Notes under the pieces: generated by a model | What the model was told of the DNA's origin: nothing | Databases searched by the model: none | Seen by the model: only the letters and a program-made list of their open reading frames with translations | In this document: one piece after another, positions 47,610-56,723 of the stretch | Numbering within the stretch: position 1 is the stretch's first letter | Layout: each line of letters opens with the position of its first letter | Translations under genes and position numbers: made by a program | NCBI RefSeq assembly: GCF_016722765.1 | Contig: NZ_JAEQND010000001.1 | Location: forward strand, 248,001 to 312,000 | Direction of reading: 5' to 3' | Origin: Ramlibacter alkalitolerans | Lineage (GTDB): Bacteria; Pseudomonadota; Gammaproteobacteria; Burkholderiales; Burkholderiaceae_C | DNA length: 64,000 bases

Positions 47610-47683
47610 GTTGGGCGTTCGGCGTTCGGCGTTGGGCGTGAGGTCGGCCCCCTCGCTCAACGCCTAACGCTCAACGCCGAACC
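47610..47683. repeat. GCGTTSGGCGTT minisatellite palindrome
   Basis: GTTGGGCGTTCGGCGTTCGG and similar units on the left (47610-47643) face their near-complement on the right (47653-47683, AACGCCTAACGCTCAACGCC). Each arm is itself a run of 7-8-base units (GCGTTCG/GCGTTGG). It sits between two convergent genes, and is a likely two-way transcription stop or a slippage-prone repeat. Confidence 0.75.
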
Positions 47684-48664
47684 TCACTCCGACTTGATGT
47701 TGTTCTCCTTCACCACCGCCGCCCACGTATCGAGCTGCTGGTCGATGAAGGCGTGGGCGGCCTCGGTGCTGCCGCCCATGAGGCTGATGCCCTGGCCGGA
47801 AAGCTTCTCGGCCACCTCGGGCACCTGCAGGGCCTTGTTGATCTCCTCGTTCATGCGGCGCACGATCTCCGGCGGCACCTTGGCCGAGGCCAGCACGCCC
47901 CACCAGGCGCGGGCGTCGAAGCCGGGGAAACCGCTCTCGGCCACCGTCGGCACGTCGGGCAGTTCGGGCGAGCGCTTCGCGGTCGTCACGGCCAGCGGCC
48001 GCAGCCGCTTGCTGTCGAGGTGCGGCTTGGTCACGAACACCGAGGCCACCGACAGCGGCACGTGGCCGGCCACGGCATCCTGCATCAGCGGCCCGCCGCC
48101 CTTGTAGGGCACGTGCGTCATGTCGAGCCCGCCGCGGCGCACCAGCATGGCCATGGCCAGGTGGCTCAGGCTGCCCGATCCGACCGAGCCGAAGCTGATG
48201 TTCTTCTTCGCCTTCGAGGCGGCCACCACCTCGGCGAAGGTCTTGTACTCGGAAGCCGCCGGCGTGGCGATCACCATGGGTGCCGTGCCGATCACGATCA
48301 CCGGCGCGATGTCCTTGCGGGTGTCGTAGGGCATGCTGGGCATCAGGCTCGGGTTGACGCCATGGGTGTCGAACACCACCGCATACGAATAGCCGTCGGG
48401 CGGCGCCGCGATCACGTAGTGCGTGCCGATCACCCCGGAGGCGCCCACCTTGTTCTCGACGATCACGGTCTGTCCGAGCTGGTGCGTCAGTTGCTGGGCC
48501 AGGATGCGGGAGACCTGGTCGACCGATCCGCCCGGGGGGAAGACCGCCACCAGCTTGATCGGCTGGCGCTTCGGCCAGTCGCCGGTCTGGGTCTGGGCCT
48601 GGGCCGGGAGCCACGCGCAGGCCAGCAGGGCGAGCGCGGCAAACCACCTGCGGGACGTCTTCAT
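47684..48664 (-). CDS. Bug/TctC-family periplasmic substrate-binding protein
   Basis: A 326-residue extracytoplasmic binding protein of the tripartite tricarboxylate transporter family. The signal peptide is RRWFAALALLACAWLPAQAQ. Family motifs are IKLVAVFPPGGSVDQVSRIL, VIVENKVGASGVIGT, HVPYKGGGPLMQDAVAGHVPL and VPTVAESGFPGFDARAWWGV. No TctA/TctB membrane genes are nearby, as is usual for the very large orphan Bug families of Burkholderiales. Ligand unknown, probably a carboxylate. GGAGG precedes the ATG. Confidence 0.93.
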   Translation of the reverse strand: MKTSRRWFAALALLACAWLPAQAQTQTGDWPKRQPIKLVAVFPPGGSVDQVSRILAQQLTHQLGQTVIVENKVGASGVIGTHYVIAAPPDGYSYAVVFDTHGVNPSLMPSMPYDTRKDIAPVIVIGTAPMVIATPAASEYKTFAEVVAASKAKKNISFGSVGSGSLSHLAMAMLVRRGGLDMTHVPYKGGGPLMQDAVAGHVPLSVASVFVTKPHLDSKRLRPLAVTTAKRSPELPDVPTVAESGFPGFDARAWWGVLASAKVPPEIVRRMNEEINKALQVPEVAEKLSGQGISLMGGSTEAAHAFIDQQLDTWAAVVKENNIKSE

Positions 48665-48690
48665 GGGGCCTCCATGATGTAATCGCCGGC

Positions 48691-50325
48691 ATGGTAAGAG
48701 CCAGCCAGCTTCTGCACCCTCAGCGTGAACCCGCAGTGCCCCGGGCGGCGGCCACCGTCCTGCTGCTGCGCGACGGCGGGACCGGCCTCGAGGTGCTGAT
48801 GACGCGCCGCTCGGCCACGGCCAGCTTCGCCCCCGGCGCCTATGTGTTCCCCGGCGGCGTGATCGACCCCGGCGATGCGCAGGCGCACGCAGCGGCCGTG
48901 CGCCGGCCGACCCAGTCCGACGAGCGCCTGACGCAGGCCATCGCCGCCATCCGCGAGAGCTTCGAGGAGCTGGGGGTGCTGCTGGCGCGGCATGCCGACG
49001 GCCGTCCGGTCCACCCGGACGAACTCGCCGGCCTCGACCGGCACGCGCCGCTGCTGCCGCAGTGCCGCGAGCGCGGCCTGGTGCTCGCCGCCGACGAGGT
49101 CTTCCTGCTCGCGGAATGGATCACCGACCGCGACCTGCCGCGCCGCTTCGACGTTCCTTTCCTGGTCGCGCGCATGCCCGCCGGCCAGCTGCCCGTCGCC
49201 GACGAGGCGGAGCAGTTCGAGCCGGTGTGGGTGCGCCCTGCCGATGCGCTGGAGCGCCACCACGCCGGGCAGTTCTTCATGGTGTTCCCCACCATTCGCA
49301 CGCTGGAGCGCCTGCGCGCCCATGCGAACGTGGACGCCGTGCTGGCCGCCTGCGCCAGTGAACAGCCGCTGTGGACCAGTTGCCCGCGCGCCGGCTTCGT
49401 CCAGGGTGCCGAAGCGCGCTTCATGGAACACGAGATGCAGTTCGGCGAGCTGGCGCTGGTCTGCCCCGACGGCCAGCTGCTGCACCACCTGGACTGGCGC
49501 ACCGACGCTGCCGTGCCGCTGCTGAAGAACGTCACGCGCGTCACCGCCCCCAACCCCGGCGTGATGACCGGGCCGGGCACCAACGGCTACCTGGTGGGCG
49601 ATCCGGACACCGGCTACATCGCGATCGACCCGGGCCCGGACGAGCCCGAGCACCAGCAGCGGATCTGGCGCGCCGCCGGCGGCGACATCCGCCTGATCGT
49701 CTGCACGCACTCGCATCCGGACCACTCGCCGGGCGCGCGGCCGCTGCAGGCCCTGTGCCGCACGCCGCCGCCGATCTACGGCCTGCCCTCGGCGCCCACG
49801 GCGCGCGCGGCGAGCGAGTTCACGCCGGACCGCGTGCTGGGCGACGGCGAGGTGCTGGCCGTGTCGGGCGGCGGCCGCCAGCACAGCCTGCGCGCCATCC
49901 ACACGCCGGGCCACGCCGCCAATCATGTCTGCCTGGTGCTGCTGGAAGACGGCCTGCTGTTCTCCGGCGACCACGTGCTCAATGGCAGCACCACGGTGGT
50001 GGACCCGCCGGACGGCGACATGAGCGCCTACCTGGATTCGCTGGAGCGCCTCATCGCCGCCTGCGACGCATTCGGCATCGAATTCATCCTGCCCGCGCAC
50101 GGCCACGTCCTGGGGCACGCGCGCCGGGCCATCGAGACGCTCAGGAACCACCGGCTGCAACGCGAGGCCAAGGTGATCGCGGCCATGCGCCAGCGGCCCA
50201 ACGGCACCCTGGACGACTGGGTGGAGCTCGCCTATACGGACGTGCCTCCGCGGATGTGGCCGGTGGCCAGGCGCTCCCTGCTGGCGCACGTGCAACGCAT
50301 CGAGGCTTTGCAACTGGTTGGCTGA
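48691..50325 (+). CDS. Nudix hydrolase / metallo-beta-lactamase fusion protein
   Basis: A 544-residue two-domain enzyme. Residues 15-220 are a Nudix domain of the NUDT19/RPP2-like type, with AYVFPGGVIDPGD and the Nudix helix AIRESFEELGVLL. Residues 265-540 are a metallo-beta-lactamase fold: the zinc motif THSHPDHSPG, the HTPGHAANHVC His, SGDHVL Asp and PAHGHV. The MBL part resembles LACTB2-like hydrolases. Likely substrates (nucleotide diphosphates or CoA esters, then a thioester or phosphodiester) are inference. Start codons diverge from the Bug gene by only 26 bases; a TGTAAT box ends seven bases before the ATG, so the message may be leaderless. Confidence 0.88.
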   Translation: MVRASQLLHPQREPAVPRAAATVLLLRDGGTGLEVLMTRRSATASFAPGAYVFPGGVIDPGDAQAHAAAVRRPTQSDERLTQAIAAIRESFEELGVLLARHADGRPVHPDELAGLDRHAPLLPQCRERGLVLAADEVFLLAEWITDRDLPRRFDVPFLVARMPAGQLPVADEAEQFEPVWVRPADALERHHAGQFFMVFPTIRTLERLRAHANVDAVLAACASEQPLWTSCPRAGFVQGAEARFMEHEMQFGELALVCPDGQLLHHLDWRTDAAVPLLKNVTRVTAPNPGVMTGPGTNGYLVGDPDTGYIAIDPGPDEPEHQQRIWRAAGGDIRLIVCTHSHPDHSPGARPLQALCRTPPPIYGLPSAPTARAASEFTPDRVLGDGEVLAVSGGGRQHSLRAIHTPGHAANHVCLVLLEDGLLFSGDHVLNGSTTVVDPPDGDMSAYLDSLERLIAACDAFGIEFILPAHGHVLGHARRAIETLRNHRLQREAKVIAAMRQRPNGTLDDWVELAYTDVPPRMWPVARRSLLAHVQRIEALQLVG

Positions 50326-50365
50326 AGGGCCTGCGGCTACACTGGCCCGGGGGGCTGGGAGGCGC

Positions 50366-51574
50366 ATGGCGGACAAGACAACGAGCCCGGGCAGGCGGCC
50401 CGGCATCGACGCCCATCGGGTGGAATTCACGGGCAGCGGGGGCGAGTACTTCCGCGTCTGGATCGTGAACGTGCTGCTTTCGGTGCTCACGGTGGGCTTC
50501 TACACGCCCTTCGCGCGCCGGCGCACGGCGCAGTACTTCTACGGCCACACGCTGGTGGCCGACAGCCCGCTCGAATTCACCGCGCAGCAGCGCAAGATGG
50601 TGATCGGCTTCGTGCTGCTGGTCGTGCTGTATGCGACCTTCAAGACCGCCTCGCGCACCGGCCAGGACACCGTGGCCTCGCTCATGCTGCTCGGGGCCGC
50701 GGCGCTGGCGCCCTGGTTGTGGGGCAGCGCGATGCGCTTCCGCTTCAACGCGACGCGCTGGCGCGGCGTGCGCCTGCAATTCACCGCCGGCTGGGGCGAG
50801 GTCTACCGCGCAAGCTGGCCGCTGTTCGTGATGGCCCTCGCCTGGGCCGCCGCCGTGCTGCTGTCGGCGGCGCTGGTGCCGCAAGGCCTGTCGCCCGCGG
50901 CGCACCGTCGCGCCCTGGCGCCGGTGCTGCTCGCCGCTTCCGGCGGTGCGCTGCTCGTCTCGCTCTGGTGCCTGATGCGGCTGGAGTACAACTACAAGAG
51001 CCTGATGGTGCTGCGGGGTCGCATCGGCGGCCAGCCCGGACGCTGGAAGCCCGTGTTCGGCGACTTCGTGCGCATCTGGCTCGCCACGCTGGGCGTGTTC
51101 CTGCTCACCGTGCTGGTGATCGCGGCGCTGTTCGCGGTGGCGCTCGGCGGCTCCTTCGCGCTGCTGCCGAAACTGCGCGGCATGGGCATGCTCGCCATCC
51201 TGGTCGGCATCGCCATCGGCCTGGCCTCGGTGCTGCTGCTGTTCCTGGCCTCGGCGCCGGCGCGCGCGTACCGCGAGGCGCGCATCTTCCAGCTGGTGTG
51301 GAACAACATCGGCGTCAGCCAGGTGGCGCGCTTTCGCTGCGGGCTGCAGGCCAGGCGCTACGTGGGGCTGCGCATCCGCAACGTGCTGCTCACGATCCTG
51401 AGCCTCGGCTTCTTCCGGCCTTTTGCGGTGGTCAGCGAATACCGCATGAAGAGCGAATCCGTGACGCTGCACGTCAAGGGCGGCCTCGACCAGCTCGCCG
51501 GCCAGCTCGCGCGCGAGGAACAGGGCCTGGGCGACGCCATCGCGGACGCGGTGGGCCTGGGCCTGGTCGGCTGA
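50366..51574 (+). CDS. DUF898 (YjgN-like) membrane protein
   Basis: A 402-residue inner-membrane protein of the DUF898 family, function unknown. It contains the repeated pattern of family motifs: VEFTGSGGEYFRVWIVNVLLSVLTVGFYTPFARRRTAQYFYGHT near the N-terminus and, again in the C-terminal half, YVGLRIRNVLLTILSLGFFRPFAVVSEYR, suggesting an internal duplication. About six to eight membrane helices. Its stop overlaps the ATG of the M48 peptidase (TGATG), a pairing seen in other proteobacteria. A GGGAGG ribosome site is present. Confidence 0.9.
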   Translation: MADKTTSPGRRPGIDAHRVEFTGSGGEYFRVWIVNVLLSVLTVGFYTPFARRRTAQYFYGHTLVADSPLEFTAQQRKMVIGFVLLVVLYATFKTASRTGQDTVASLMLLGAAALAPWLWGSAMRFRFNATRWRGVRLQFTAGWGEVYRASWPLFVMALAWAAAVLLSAALVPQGLSPAAHRRALAPVLLAASGGALLVSLWCLMRLEYNYKSLMVLRGRIGGQPGRWKPVFGDFVRIWLATLGVFLLTVLVIAALFAVALGGSFALLPKLRGMGMLAILVGIAIGLASVLLLFLASAPARAYREARIFQLVWNNIGVSQVARFRCGLQARRYVGLRIRNVLLTILSLGFFRPFAVVSEYRMKSESVTLHVKGGLDQLAGQLAREEQGLGDAIADAVGLGLVG

Positions 51575-52668
51575 TGCCGGACGTGCTGCGCGGCGCCTGG
51601 TTCGACGGCCGCAGCAGCCGGGCGCGCGAGGTGCACGTGCGGCTCGTCCCGGGAGCCGGCGGGCCGACCCTGAGCCTGCAGGCGCTGGACGGCGGTCCGG
51701 CGCCACCGCCGCTGCGCCAGCGCGACATCGGCCTGCCCGAAGCCTGGAGCCGCCGCCGCGCGGCGCGCAAGCTGGTGGTCGACCTGCGCGAACACGGCAG
51801 CCTCGAGGTGGAGGACGTCGCCGGCTGGCAGGCTGCCCTGCAGGCCGCCGGCTACGAGGCGCCGCTCGCGCAACGCATGCAGACGCGCTGGAGCGCCTTC
51901 CTGCTGATGTTCGTGCTGGCGGCGGGCGCGCTGCTGGCGTTCTACCGCTGGGGCACGCCCTGGGCTGCGACGCAGCTCACGCGCCAGGTGCCGCTGCAAT
52001 GGGAGCTGGGCTTGTCGCAGCGCGTGCTGGCGGACATGGACATGGCCTGGCTGCATCCGAGCAAGCTGCCGGCGCAGCGCCAGGCCGAACTGCGCGCGCG
52101 CTTCGACGCCCTGGCGGCGCAGGTCGCGCCGGCGCTGCGGCGCTATCGCACCTACGCGCCGCCGCTGGTCCTGCAATTCCGCTCCGGCCTGCCGCCCAAC
52201 GCCTTCGCCCTGCCCGGCGGAACCCTCGTGATGACGGATGCCCTGGTGCAGGAAGCGGCCCGCCAGAACCTGCCGGACGATGCCCTGATCGGCGTGCTGG
52301 CGCACGAGGTCGGCCACGTCATGCATCGCCACACGACGCGCATGATCGTGGAGCAAGGGGTGCTGAACGTCGGCCTCGGCCTGGCGCTGGGCGACGTCTC
52401 CACGGTGGTCTCCACCGGCGCCTCGATGCTCACCGGCCTGGCCTACCGGCGCAGTCACGAGACGGAGGCGGATTGCTTCGCGGCGGCGCTGATGCGGCAG
52501 GCGGGCGTGCCCGGCGCGCCGATGGCCGACCTGCTGCTCGCGATCGAGGGCAAGGCCGGCGGCGAGAAGCTCGCCACGCCCGCCTGGATGAACCTCCTGA
52601 GCAGCCACCCGGACACGGCGCAGCGCGCGCGGGACCTGAAGGAGGGGCACGCACCAGCGTGCCGCTGA
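51574..52668 (+). CDS. M48 family metallopeptidase
   Basis: A 364-residue membrane-bound zinc peptidase. The N-terminal 100 residues are soluble and cytoplasmic in look (DVLRGAWFDGRSSRAREVHV), followed by one membrane helix (FLLMFVLAAGALLAFY) and the M48 domain with the zinc motif HEVGHVMHRH and the third ligand Glu in SHETEADCFAAALM. The N-terminal domain plus the DUF898 neighbour resemble the YjgN-linked peptidase pair of other bacteria. It is separate from HtpX, which lies 450 bases away on the other strand. Confidence 0.9.
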   Translation: MPDVLRGAWFDGRSSRAREVHVRLVPGAGGPTLSLQALDGGPAPPPLRQRDIGLPEAWSRRRAARKLVVDLREHGSLEVEDVAGWQAALQAAGYEAPLAQRMQTRWSAFLLMFVLAAGALLAFYRWGTPWAATQLTRQVPLQWELGLSQRVLADMDMAWLHPSKLPAQRQAELRARFDALAAQVAPALRRYRTYAPPLVLQFRSGLPPNAFALPGGTLVMTDALVQEAARQNLPDDALIGVLAHEVGHVMHRHTTRMIVEQGVLNVGLGLALGDVSTVVSTGASMLTGLAYRRSHETEADCFAAALMRQAGVPGAPMADLLLAIEGKAGGEKLATPAWMNLLSSHPDTAQRARDLKEGHAPACR

Positions 52669-52690
52669 ACGCGCTTTCGAGGAAGATAGT

Positions 52691-53024
52691 GTGAAGCCCG
52701 CCGATACGCCGGATCCTGTGCGCCTGGTCGCCCAGGCGTGACCGTCATTCATCTGGGCCGGGGGTCGCCCCACCGGCTCGGTGCTACCTACCCGCCAGCT
52801 CCGCGGGACCGCATCAACGCTGGCCTATTTGGTATTGCTGCGCGTAGAGATTGCCCGTTTCACCCTCCCACACCACTTGCGCGGCACGGAAGACTCGTCT
52901 CTGTTGCTCTGATCCTCACCTCGCGGTGGACAGGTGTTACCTGCTACGCTGCCCTGTGCAGTCCGGACGTTCCTCCAGTGCGGCCTTTCGGCGGGTGCAC
53001 CAGCGACGGCCTGGCGTGCTTCAC
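52691..53024 (-). ncRNA. rnpB: RNase P RNA, class A
   Basis: Catalytic RNA of RNase P, about 334 nt, read leftward. Seen directly: GGAGGAACGTCCGGACTGCA (P4 5' side), CAGAGACGAGTCTTC, GTGAAACGGGCAATCTCTAC, GCAGCAATACCAAATAGGCC, and AGATGAATGACGGTCACG (P4 3' side). The 5' end GTGAAGCACGCC pairs with the 3' end GGCGGGCTTCAC to close P1. These elements are diagnostic of betaproteobacterial class A RNase P RNA. Ends are placed by P1 and by the -10 box. It fills most of the 446-base gap between the M48 gene and htpX; the remainder is hairpin repeats. Confidence 0.95.
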
Positions 53025-53030
53025 GGCGCG

Positions 53031-53036
53031 ATTATC
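53031..53036 (-). promoter_or_regulatory. -10 box of rnpB
   Basis: GATAAT (53036-53031), six bases before the 5' end inferred from P1 pairing. The -35 region falls in a palindrome and shows no consensus hexamer. Confidence 0.6.
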
Positions 53037-53047
53037 CCAGAGGGGAG

Positions 53048-53095
53048 AGAGCCCGCATGCGCGGGCTCTTCTCTGGGCCCCCGCCTGCGCGGGGG
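53048..53095. terminator. Two hairpins between htpX and rnpB
   Basis: AGAGCCCGC-ATGC-GCGGGCTCT (53048-53069, 9-bp stem) and CCCCCGC-CTGC-GCGGGGG (53078-53095, 7-bp stem). They lie downstream of the htpX stop and next to the rnpB promoter, so they probably stop htpX transcription before rnpB. No T-run follows. The second belongs to the genome-wide CCCGC-CTGC-GCGGG repeat type. Confidence 0.6.
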
Positions 53096-53114
53096 TGACG
53101 TTGAAGCCTGCGGC

Positions 53115-53984
53115 TTACGCGGCCTGCTGCAGCACCGCGATCCGCTCCTCGATCGGGGGGTGGGTGGAGAACAGCTTGCCGACGCCGGAGGTGATGCCCA
53201 TGGACTGCAGGCCCTTGGGCAGTTCGCCGGGCACCATGCCGCCCAGGCGCGCGAGCGCGTTGATCATCGGCTGCTTGCGCCCCAGCAACTGCACGGAGCC
53301 GCGGTCGGCGCGGAATTCGCGCTGGCGCGAGAACCAGGCCACGATGATCGCCGCCAGGAAACCGAGCAGGATGTCGAGCACGATCGTGGTCACCCAGTAG
53401 CCGATGCCGGGGCCGGAGCGCTGCTCGCCGCGGCTCAACCAGCCGTCCACCAGGTAGCCGATCACGCGCGAGAGGAACACCACGAAGGTGTTCATCACGC
53501 CCTGGATCAGCGTCATGGTGACCATGTCGCCGTTGGCGATGTGCGCCACCTCGTGGCCGATCACCGCTTCCACTTCGTCGCGCGTCATGCCCTGCAACAG
53601 GCCGGTGGACACGGCGACCAGCGCGCTGTTCTTGAAGGCGCCGGTGGCGAAGGCGTTGGGGTCGCCCTGGAAGATGCCGACCTCGGGCATGCCGATGCCG
53701 GCCTGGTCCGCGAAGCGGCGCACGGTGTTCACGATCCAGGCCTCGTCGGGCCCTTCGTTGCCGGAGATCACCTGCACCCCGGAGCTCCACTTGGCGATCG
53801 GCTTGGAGATCAGCAGCGAGATGATCGCGCCGCCGAAGCCCATGATGAAGGCGAACACCAGCAACGAGCCGAGGTTCAGCCCGTTCGCCGTGAGATATCG
53901 GTTCACGCCGAGGAGACTGGACACGACGCCCAGCACCACCACCACCGCGAGGTTGGTCAGCACGAACAGGAAGATGCGTTTCAT
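53115..53984 (-). CDS. htpX: Membrane protease HtpX
   Basis: Heat-shock-type M48B zinc protease that degrades damaged membrane proteins. The 289-residue protein has four hydrophobic segments, the zinc motif [10 protein letters not shown], the third ligand Glu in [10 protein letters not shown], and [38 protein letters not shown]. Length and order match E. coli HtpX. Confidence 0.97.
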   Translation of the reverse strand: MKRIFLFVLTNLAVVVVLGVVSSLLGVNRYLTANGLNLGSLLVFAFIMGFGGAIISLLISKPIAKWSSGVQVISGNEGPDEAWIVNTVRRFADQAGIGMPEVGIFQGDPNAFATGAFKNSALVAVSTGLLQGMTRDEVEAVIGHEVAHIANGDMVTMTLIQGVMNTFVVFLSRVIGYLVDGWLSRGEQRSGPGIGYWVTTIVLDILLGFLAAIIVAWFSRQREFRADRGSVQLLGRKQPMINALARLGGMVPGELPKGLQSMGITSGVGKLFSTHPPIEERIAVLQQAA

Positions 53985-54053
53985 TGCTTGGAAGACTCCG
54001 AAGGGTGGAACACGTTCACCCCCGCGACCAGATGAGGCTGGACCAGCCGCAAA

Positions 54054-54821
54054 TCAAGAGCGCGCAGGGCCCGCGGACGTTGTCGTTGTTATGGGTTCTG
54101 GCGTCTTGCGTGGACGGAATACGAGGGAGTCATCATAAAAGGAAAAGTTCTCGCTCCCGGCGCACCAGCCGGGCACGCCCAGCACCGGCAGCGGCGTGAA
54201 CGGCTTGGCGGCGAGAACGTCCGGCCTGCATTGCGCGGCCAGCCAGGCGTCCAGGTCCGCGCCTGGCCCCAGGGCCGGCCCGGGGCACCAGACATGCGCG
54301 GTGAGATCCTTGCGTGGCGCGGCGAGCTGCTCCAGCAGCGCATGGCCGAAGATCACCAGCCGGGCCTGCGCCCACAGCGGCCGCAGGTCGACGAACAGCC
54401 GCCGCCAGGCGCGCTCGCGCAGCGCCTGCCACAGCGCGGCAGGCGCAAGCAGCAGCGCGCCGTTCTCGTCGAACACGGTGATCGCGTCGCGCACCGGCCC
54501 GCGCCGCACCACCCTGCCGCGGGCGATCTCCTCGGCCTGCAGGCGATTGAGCGCCGCCTTGGCCTGCGGGAAGGCGAGCCACACCAGGCCGTTGAAGAAG
54601 TCGTGCAGCCCCGGCCGCACGGGGCACGTTCCGCTGGCCTGGATGAAGGCTTCGTACGCAGTTGCGGGCGGCAGCGCCTCCTGCGGCACGAAGCGCACCG
54701 GCGCCGGGCCCGCCGCATTCAGCGCGTCGTGCAACGCCGCTCCACCCGCGAGCGCGCCGGCCACGACCTCGCCGGGCCGGCGCCACGGGGCGTACCACGG
54801 CGCGGCCCAGTCGACCTGCAT
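54054..54821 (-). CDS. DUF3025 domain protein
   Basis: A 255-residue soluble protein of the DUF3025 family, function unknown. The signature LHDFFNGLVWLAFPQAKAALNRLQAEEI lies at about residues 72-100; ITVFDENGALLL and LVIFGHALLEQL follow. The start shares one base with the stop of the NYN gene (TGATG), so it is the last gene of a pyrC-NYN-DUF3025 unit. It has no signal peptide. Confidence 0.87.
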   Translation of the reverse strand: MQVDWAAPWYAPWRRPGEVVAGALAGGAALHDALNAAGPAPVRFVPQEALPPATAYEAFIQASGTCPVRPGLHDFFNGLVWLAFPQAKAALNRLQAEEIARGRVVRRGPVRDAITVFDENGALLLAPAALWQALRERAWRRLFVDLRPLWAQARLVIFGHALLEQLAAPRKDLTAHVWCPGPALGPGADLDAWLAAQCRPDVLAAKPFTPLPVLGVPGWCAGSENFSFYDDSLVFRPRKTPEPITTTTSAGPARS

Positions 54822-55540
54822 CAGTCCTTCAGGCGCAGGTAGTTGGGCGAGAGCTCCACGTACGGCGCGTTCTTGCGCAGGAAGGCCGGGCCCGTCGCGC
54901 TCTTGCCCATGAGGCCGGCGGCCCGCAGGCGCTTCACCACTTCGTTCATCGCGATCTCGCGCCCCTGGCGGAAGCCCTCCAGCGATTCCAGCACCTCGCG
55001 CACCGGGTCCGGCGGCGGCGGCGGCGCGGCCTTCTTGCGCGCCGGCGTCTTGCGCGCGGGCCGCGGCGGCGGCGCCGGCGGTGACGCCTCGAGCGCGCCC
55101 GGCGAGCCTTCCACCGCGATCAGCTGGTCGTAGCAGCGGGCCAGATCGAGGTCGGCCGACTTCCCGCTCTGCGCGAAGCAGATCACCCAGTGGCCGGCTT
55201 CCCGCAGGCGCACCGCCAGCGGCGCGAAGTCGGCATCGCTGGACGCGATCGCCACCACGGGCGGCAGCCGCCCCTCGTGCAGCAGGTCCATCGCGTCGAC
55301 CACCAGCAGTGCGTCGGTGGTGCCCTTGCCGTTGTTCACCAGCGAGCGCACGCCGTGGCGCAGCAGGCAGTCCTTCATGCCCACGAGCTTCTCGTGGCCG
55401 CCATAGGCGCGGCGCAGCGTCACGCGCCAGCCCTGGTGGGCCATGTGCGTGAAGGCCTGCTCCACCGCCGTGGGCGAGAGGTTGTCGGCGTCGATCAGGA
55501 TGGCGGCGGCATCGCCCGCCCGCGCTTCGGCCGCGCTCAT
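54821..55540 (-). CDS. NYN-domain (PIN-like) RNase/OST-HTH-type protein
   Basis: A 239-residue protein. Residues 10-145 form a NYN/LabA-like PIN nuclease fold with the acidic residues in [25 protein letters not shown] and [19 protein letters not shown] Pro/Ala/Lys linker (about 150-180) leads to a C-terminal winged-helix-like OST-HTH/LOTUS-type domain ([27 protein letters not shown]). This layout is typical of putative RNA-binding nucleases related to LabA. Its ATG overlaps the pyrC stop by four bases. Target RNA unknown. Confidence 0.88.
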   Translation of the reverse strand: MSAAEARAGDAAAILIDADNLSPTAVEQAFTHMAHQGWRVTLRRAYGGHEKLVGMKDCLLRHGVRSLVNNGKGTTDALLVVDAMDLLHEGRLPPVVAIASSDADFAPLAVRLREAGHWVICFAQSGKSADLDLARCYDQLIAVEGSPGALEASPPAPPPRPARKTPARKKAAPPPPPDPVREVLESLEGFRQGREIAMNEVVKRLRAAGLMGKSATGPAFLRKNAPYVELSPNYLRLKD

Positions 55541-56574
55541 TCGACGAAGGTCCGCCACGCCAGCATCTCGCCCGCCCGCAGCGGCTTGACCTGCGCCTCG
55601 CCGAAGGGCAGCGACTCGGGCACCTGCCAGGGCTGCTTGCGGAGCGTGAGGCGCCCCGTGTTGCGCGGCAGGCCGTAGAAGTCGGCGCCGTGGAAGCTGG
55701 CGAAGGCCTCCAGCTTGTCCAGCGCGCCGGCGGCCTCGAAGGCCTCGGCGTACAGCTCCATCGCGGAAAAGGCGGTGTAGCAGCCGGCGCAGCCGCTGGC
55801 GTGCTCCTTCAGCAGGGCCGCATGCGGGGCGCTGTCGGAGCCGAGGAAGAACTTGGGATTGCCGCTGGTGGCCGCCCACACGAGCGCGCGCCGGTGGTCC
55901 TCGCGCTTGAGGACGGGCAGGCAGTAGTAGTGCGGCCGGATGCCGCCCACGAACAGCGCGTTGCGGTTGTACAGGAGGTGGTGGGCGGTGATCGTGCCGG
56001 CCATGTACGCGTCGGCCTCCGTGACGTACTGCACGGCCTCGCGCGTGGTCATGTGCTCCAGCACCATCTTCAGTTCGGGGAAGTCGCGCCGCAGCGGGAC
56101 CAGCACCTTGTCGATGAAGACGGCCTCGCGGTCGAAGACGTCGACGGCCGGGTCCGTCACTTCGCCGTGCACCAGCAGCAGCATGCCTTCGCGCTGCATC
56201 ATGTCCAGCGTGTGGAAGGTCTTGCGCAGCGAGGTCACGCCCATGTCGCTGTTGGTCGTGGCGCCGGCGGGGTAGTACTTGACGGCGACGACGCCGGCGG
56301 CCTTGGCGCGCGGGATCTCGCTGGGCGGCAGCTTGTCGGTGAGGTACAGCGACATCAGCGGCTGGAAGCCGAAGGCCTTGGGCACGGCGGCCAGGATGCG
56401 CTCGCGGTAGGCATTGGCCATGGCCGCCGTGATGATCGGCGGTTTCAGGTTGGGCATGATCAGCGCCCGGCCGAACTGCGCGGCGGAGTGCCGCACGACC
56501 GAGGCCATGGCCGCGCCGTCGCGCACGTGCAGGTGCCAGTCGTCGGGGCGGGTGATGGAGAGCGTTTCGGACAT
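55537..56574 (-). CDS. pyrC: Dihydroorotase
   Basis: Zinc enzyme of pyrimidine synthesis that cyclises N-carbamoyl-aspartate. The 345-residue protein has the metal motif [10 protein letters not shown], the carboxylated Lys in [25 protein letters not shown], and [10 protein letters not shown]. It belongs to the E. coli PyrC (type II) group by length. I start at ATG 56574 ([10 protein letters not shown]); an ATG 21 bases upstream has no family support. Confidence 0.97.
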   Translation of the reverse strand: MSETLSITRPDDWHLHVRDGAAMASVVRHSAAQFGRALIMPNLKPPIITAAMANAYRERILAAVPKAFGFQPLMSLYLTDKLPPSEIPRAKAAGVVAVKYYPAGATTNSDMGVTSLRKTFHTLDMMQREGMLLLVHGEVTDPAVDVFDREAVFIDKVLVPLRRDFPELKMVLEHMTTREAVQYVTEADAYMAGTITAHHLLYNRNALFVGGIRPHYYCLPVLKREDHRRALVWAATSGNPKFFLGSDSAPHAALLKEHASGCAGCYTAFSAMELYAEAFEAAGALDKLEAFASFHGADFYGLPRNTGRLTLRKQPWQVPESLPFGEAQVKPLRAGEMLAWRTFVE

Positions 56575-56723
56575 CGCGCGATTGTCCCACTGCATGCCCC
56601 CCCGACTTTGTCGGGCAAACGCAGGCGACAGTGCAATGCCGCGGTTTGCGCCAAGAATCGCGTGGTTCCAGCGGGTGCCATGCCGCGGAATCCGCCCGCG
56701 GGGAGCCCGGCCCGGGCCTCCCC

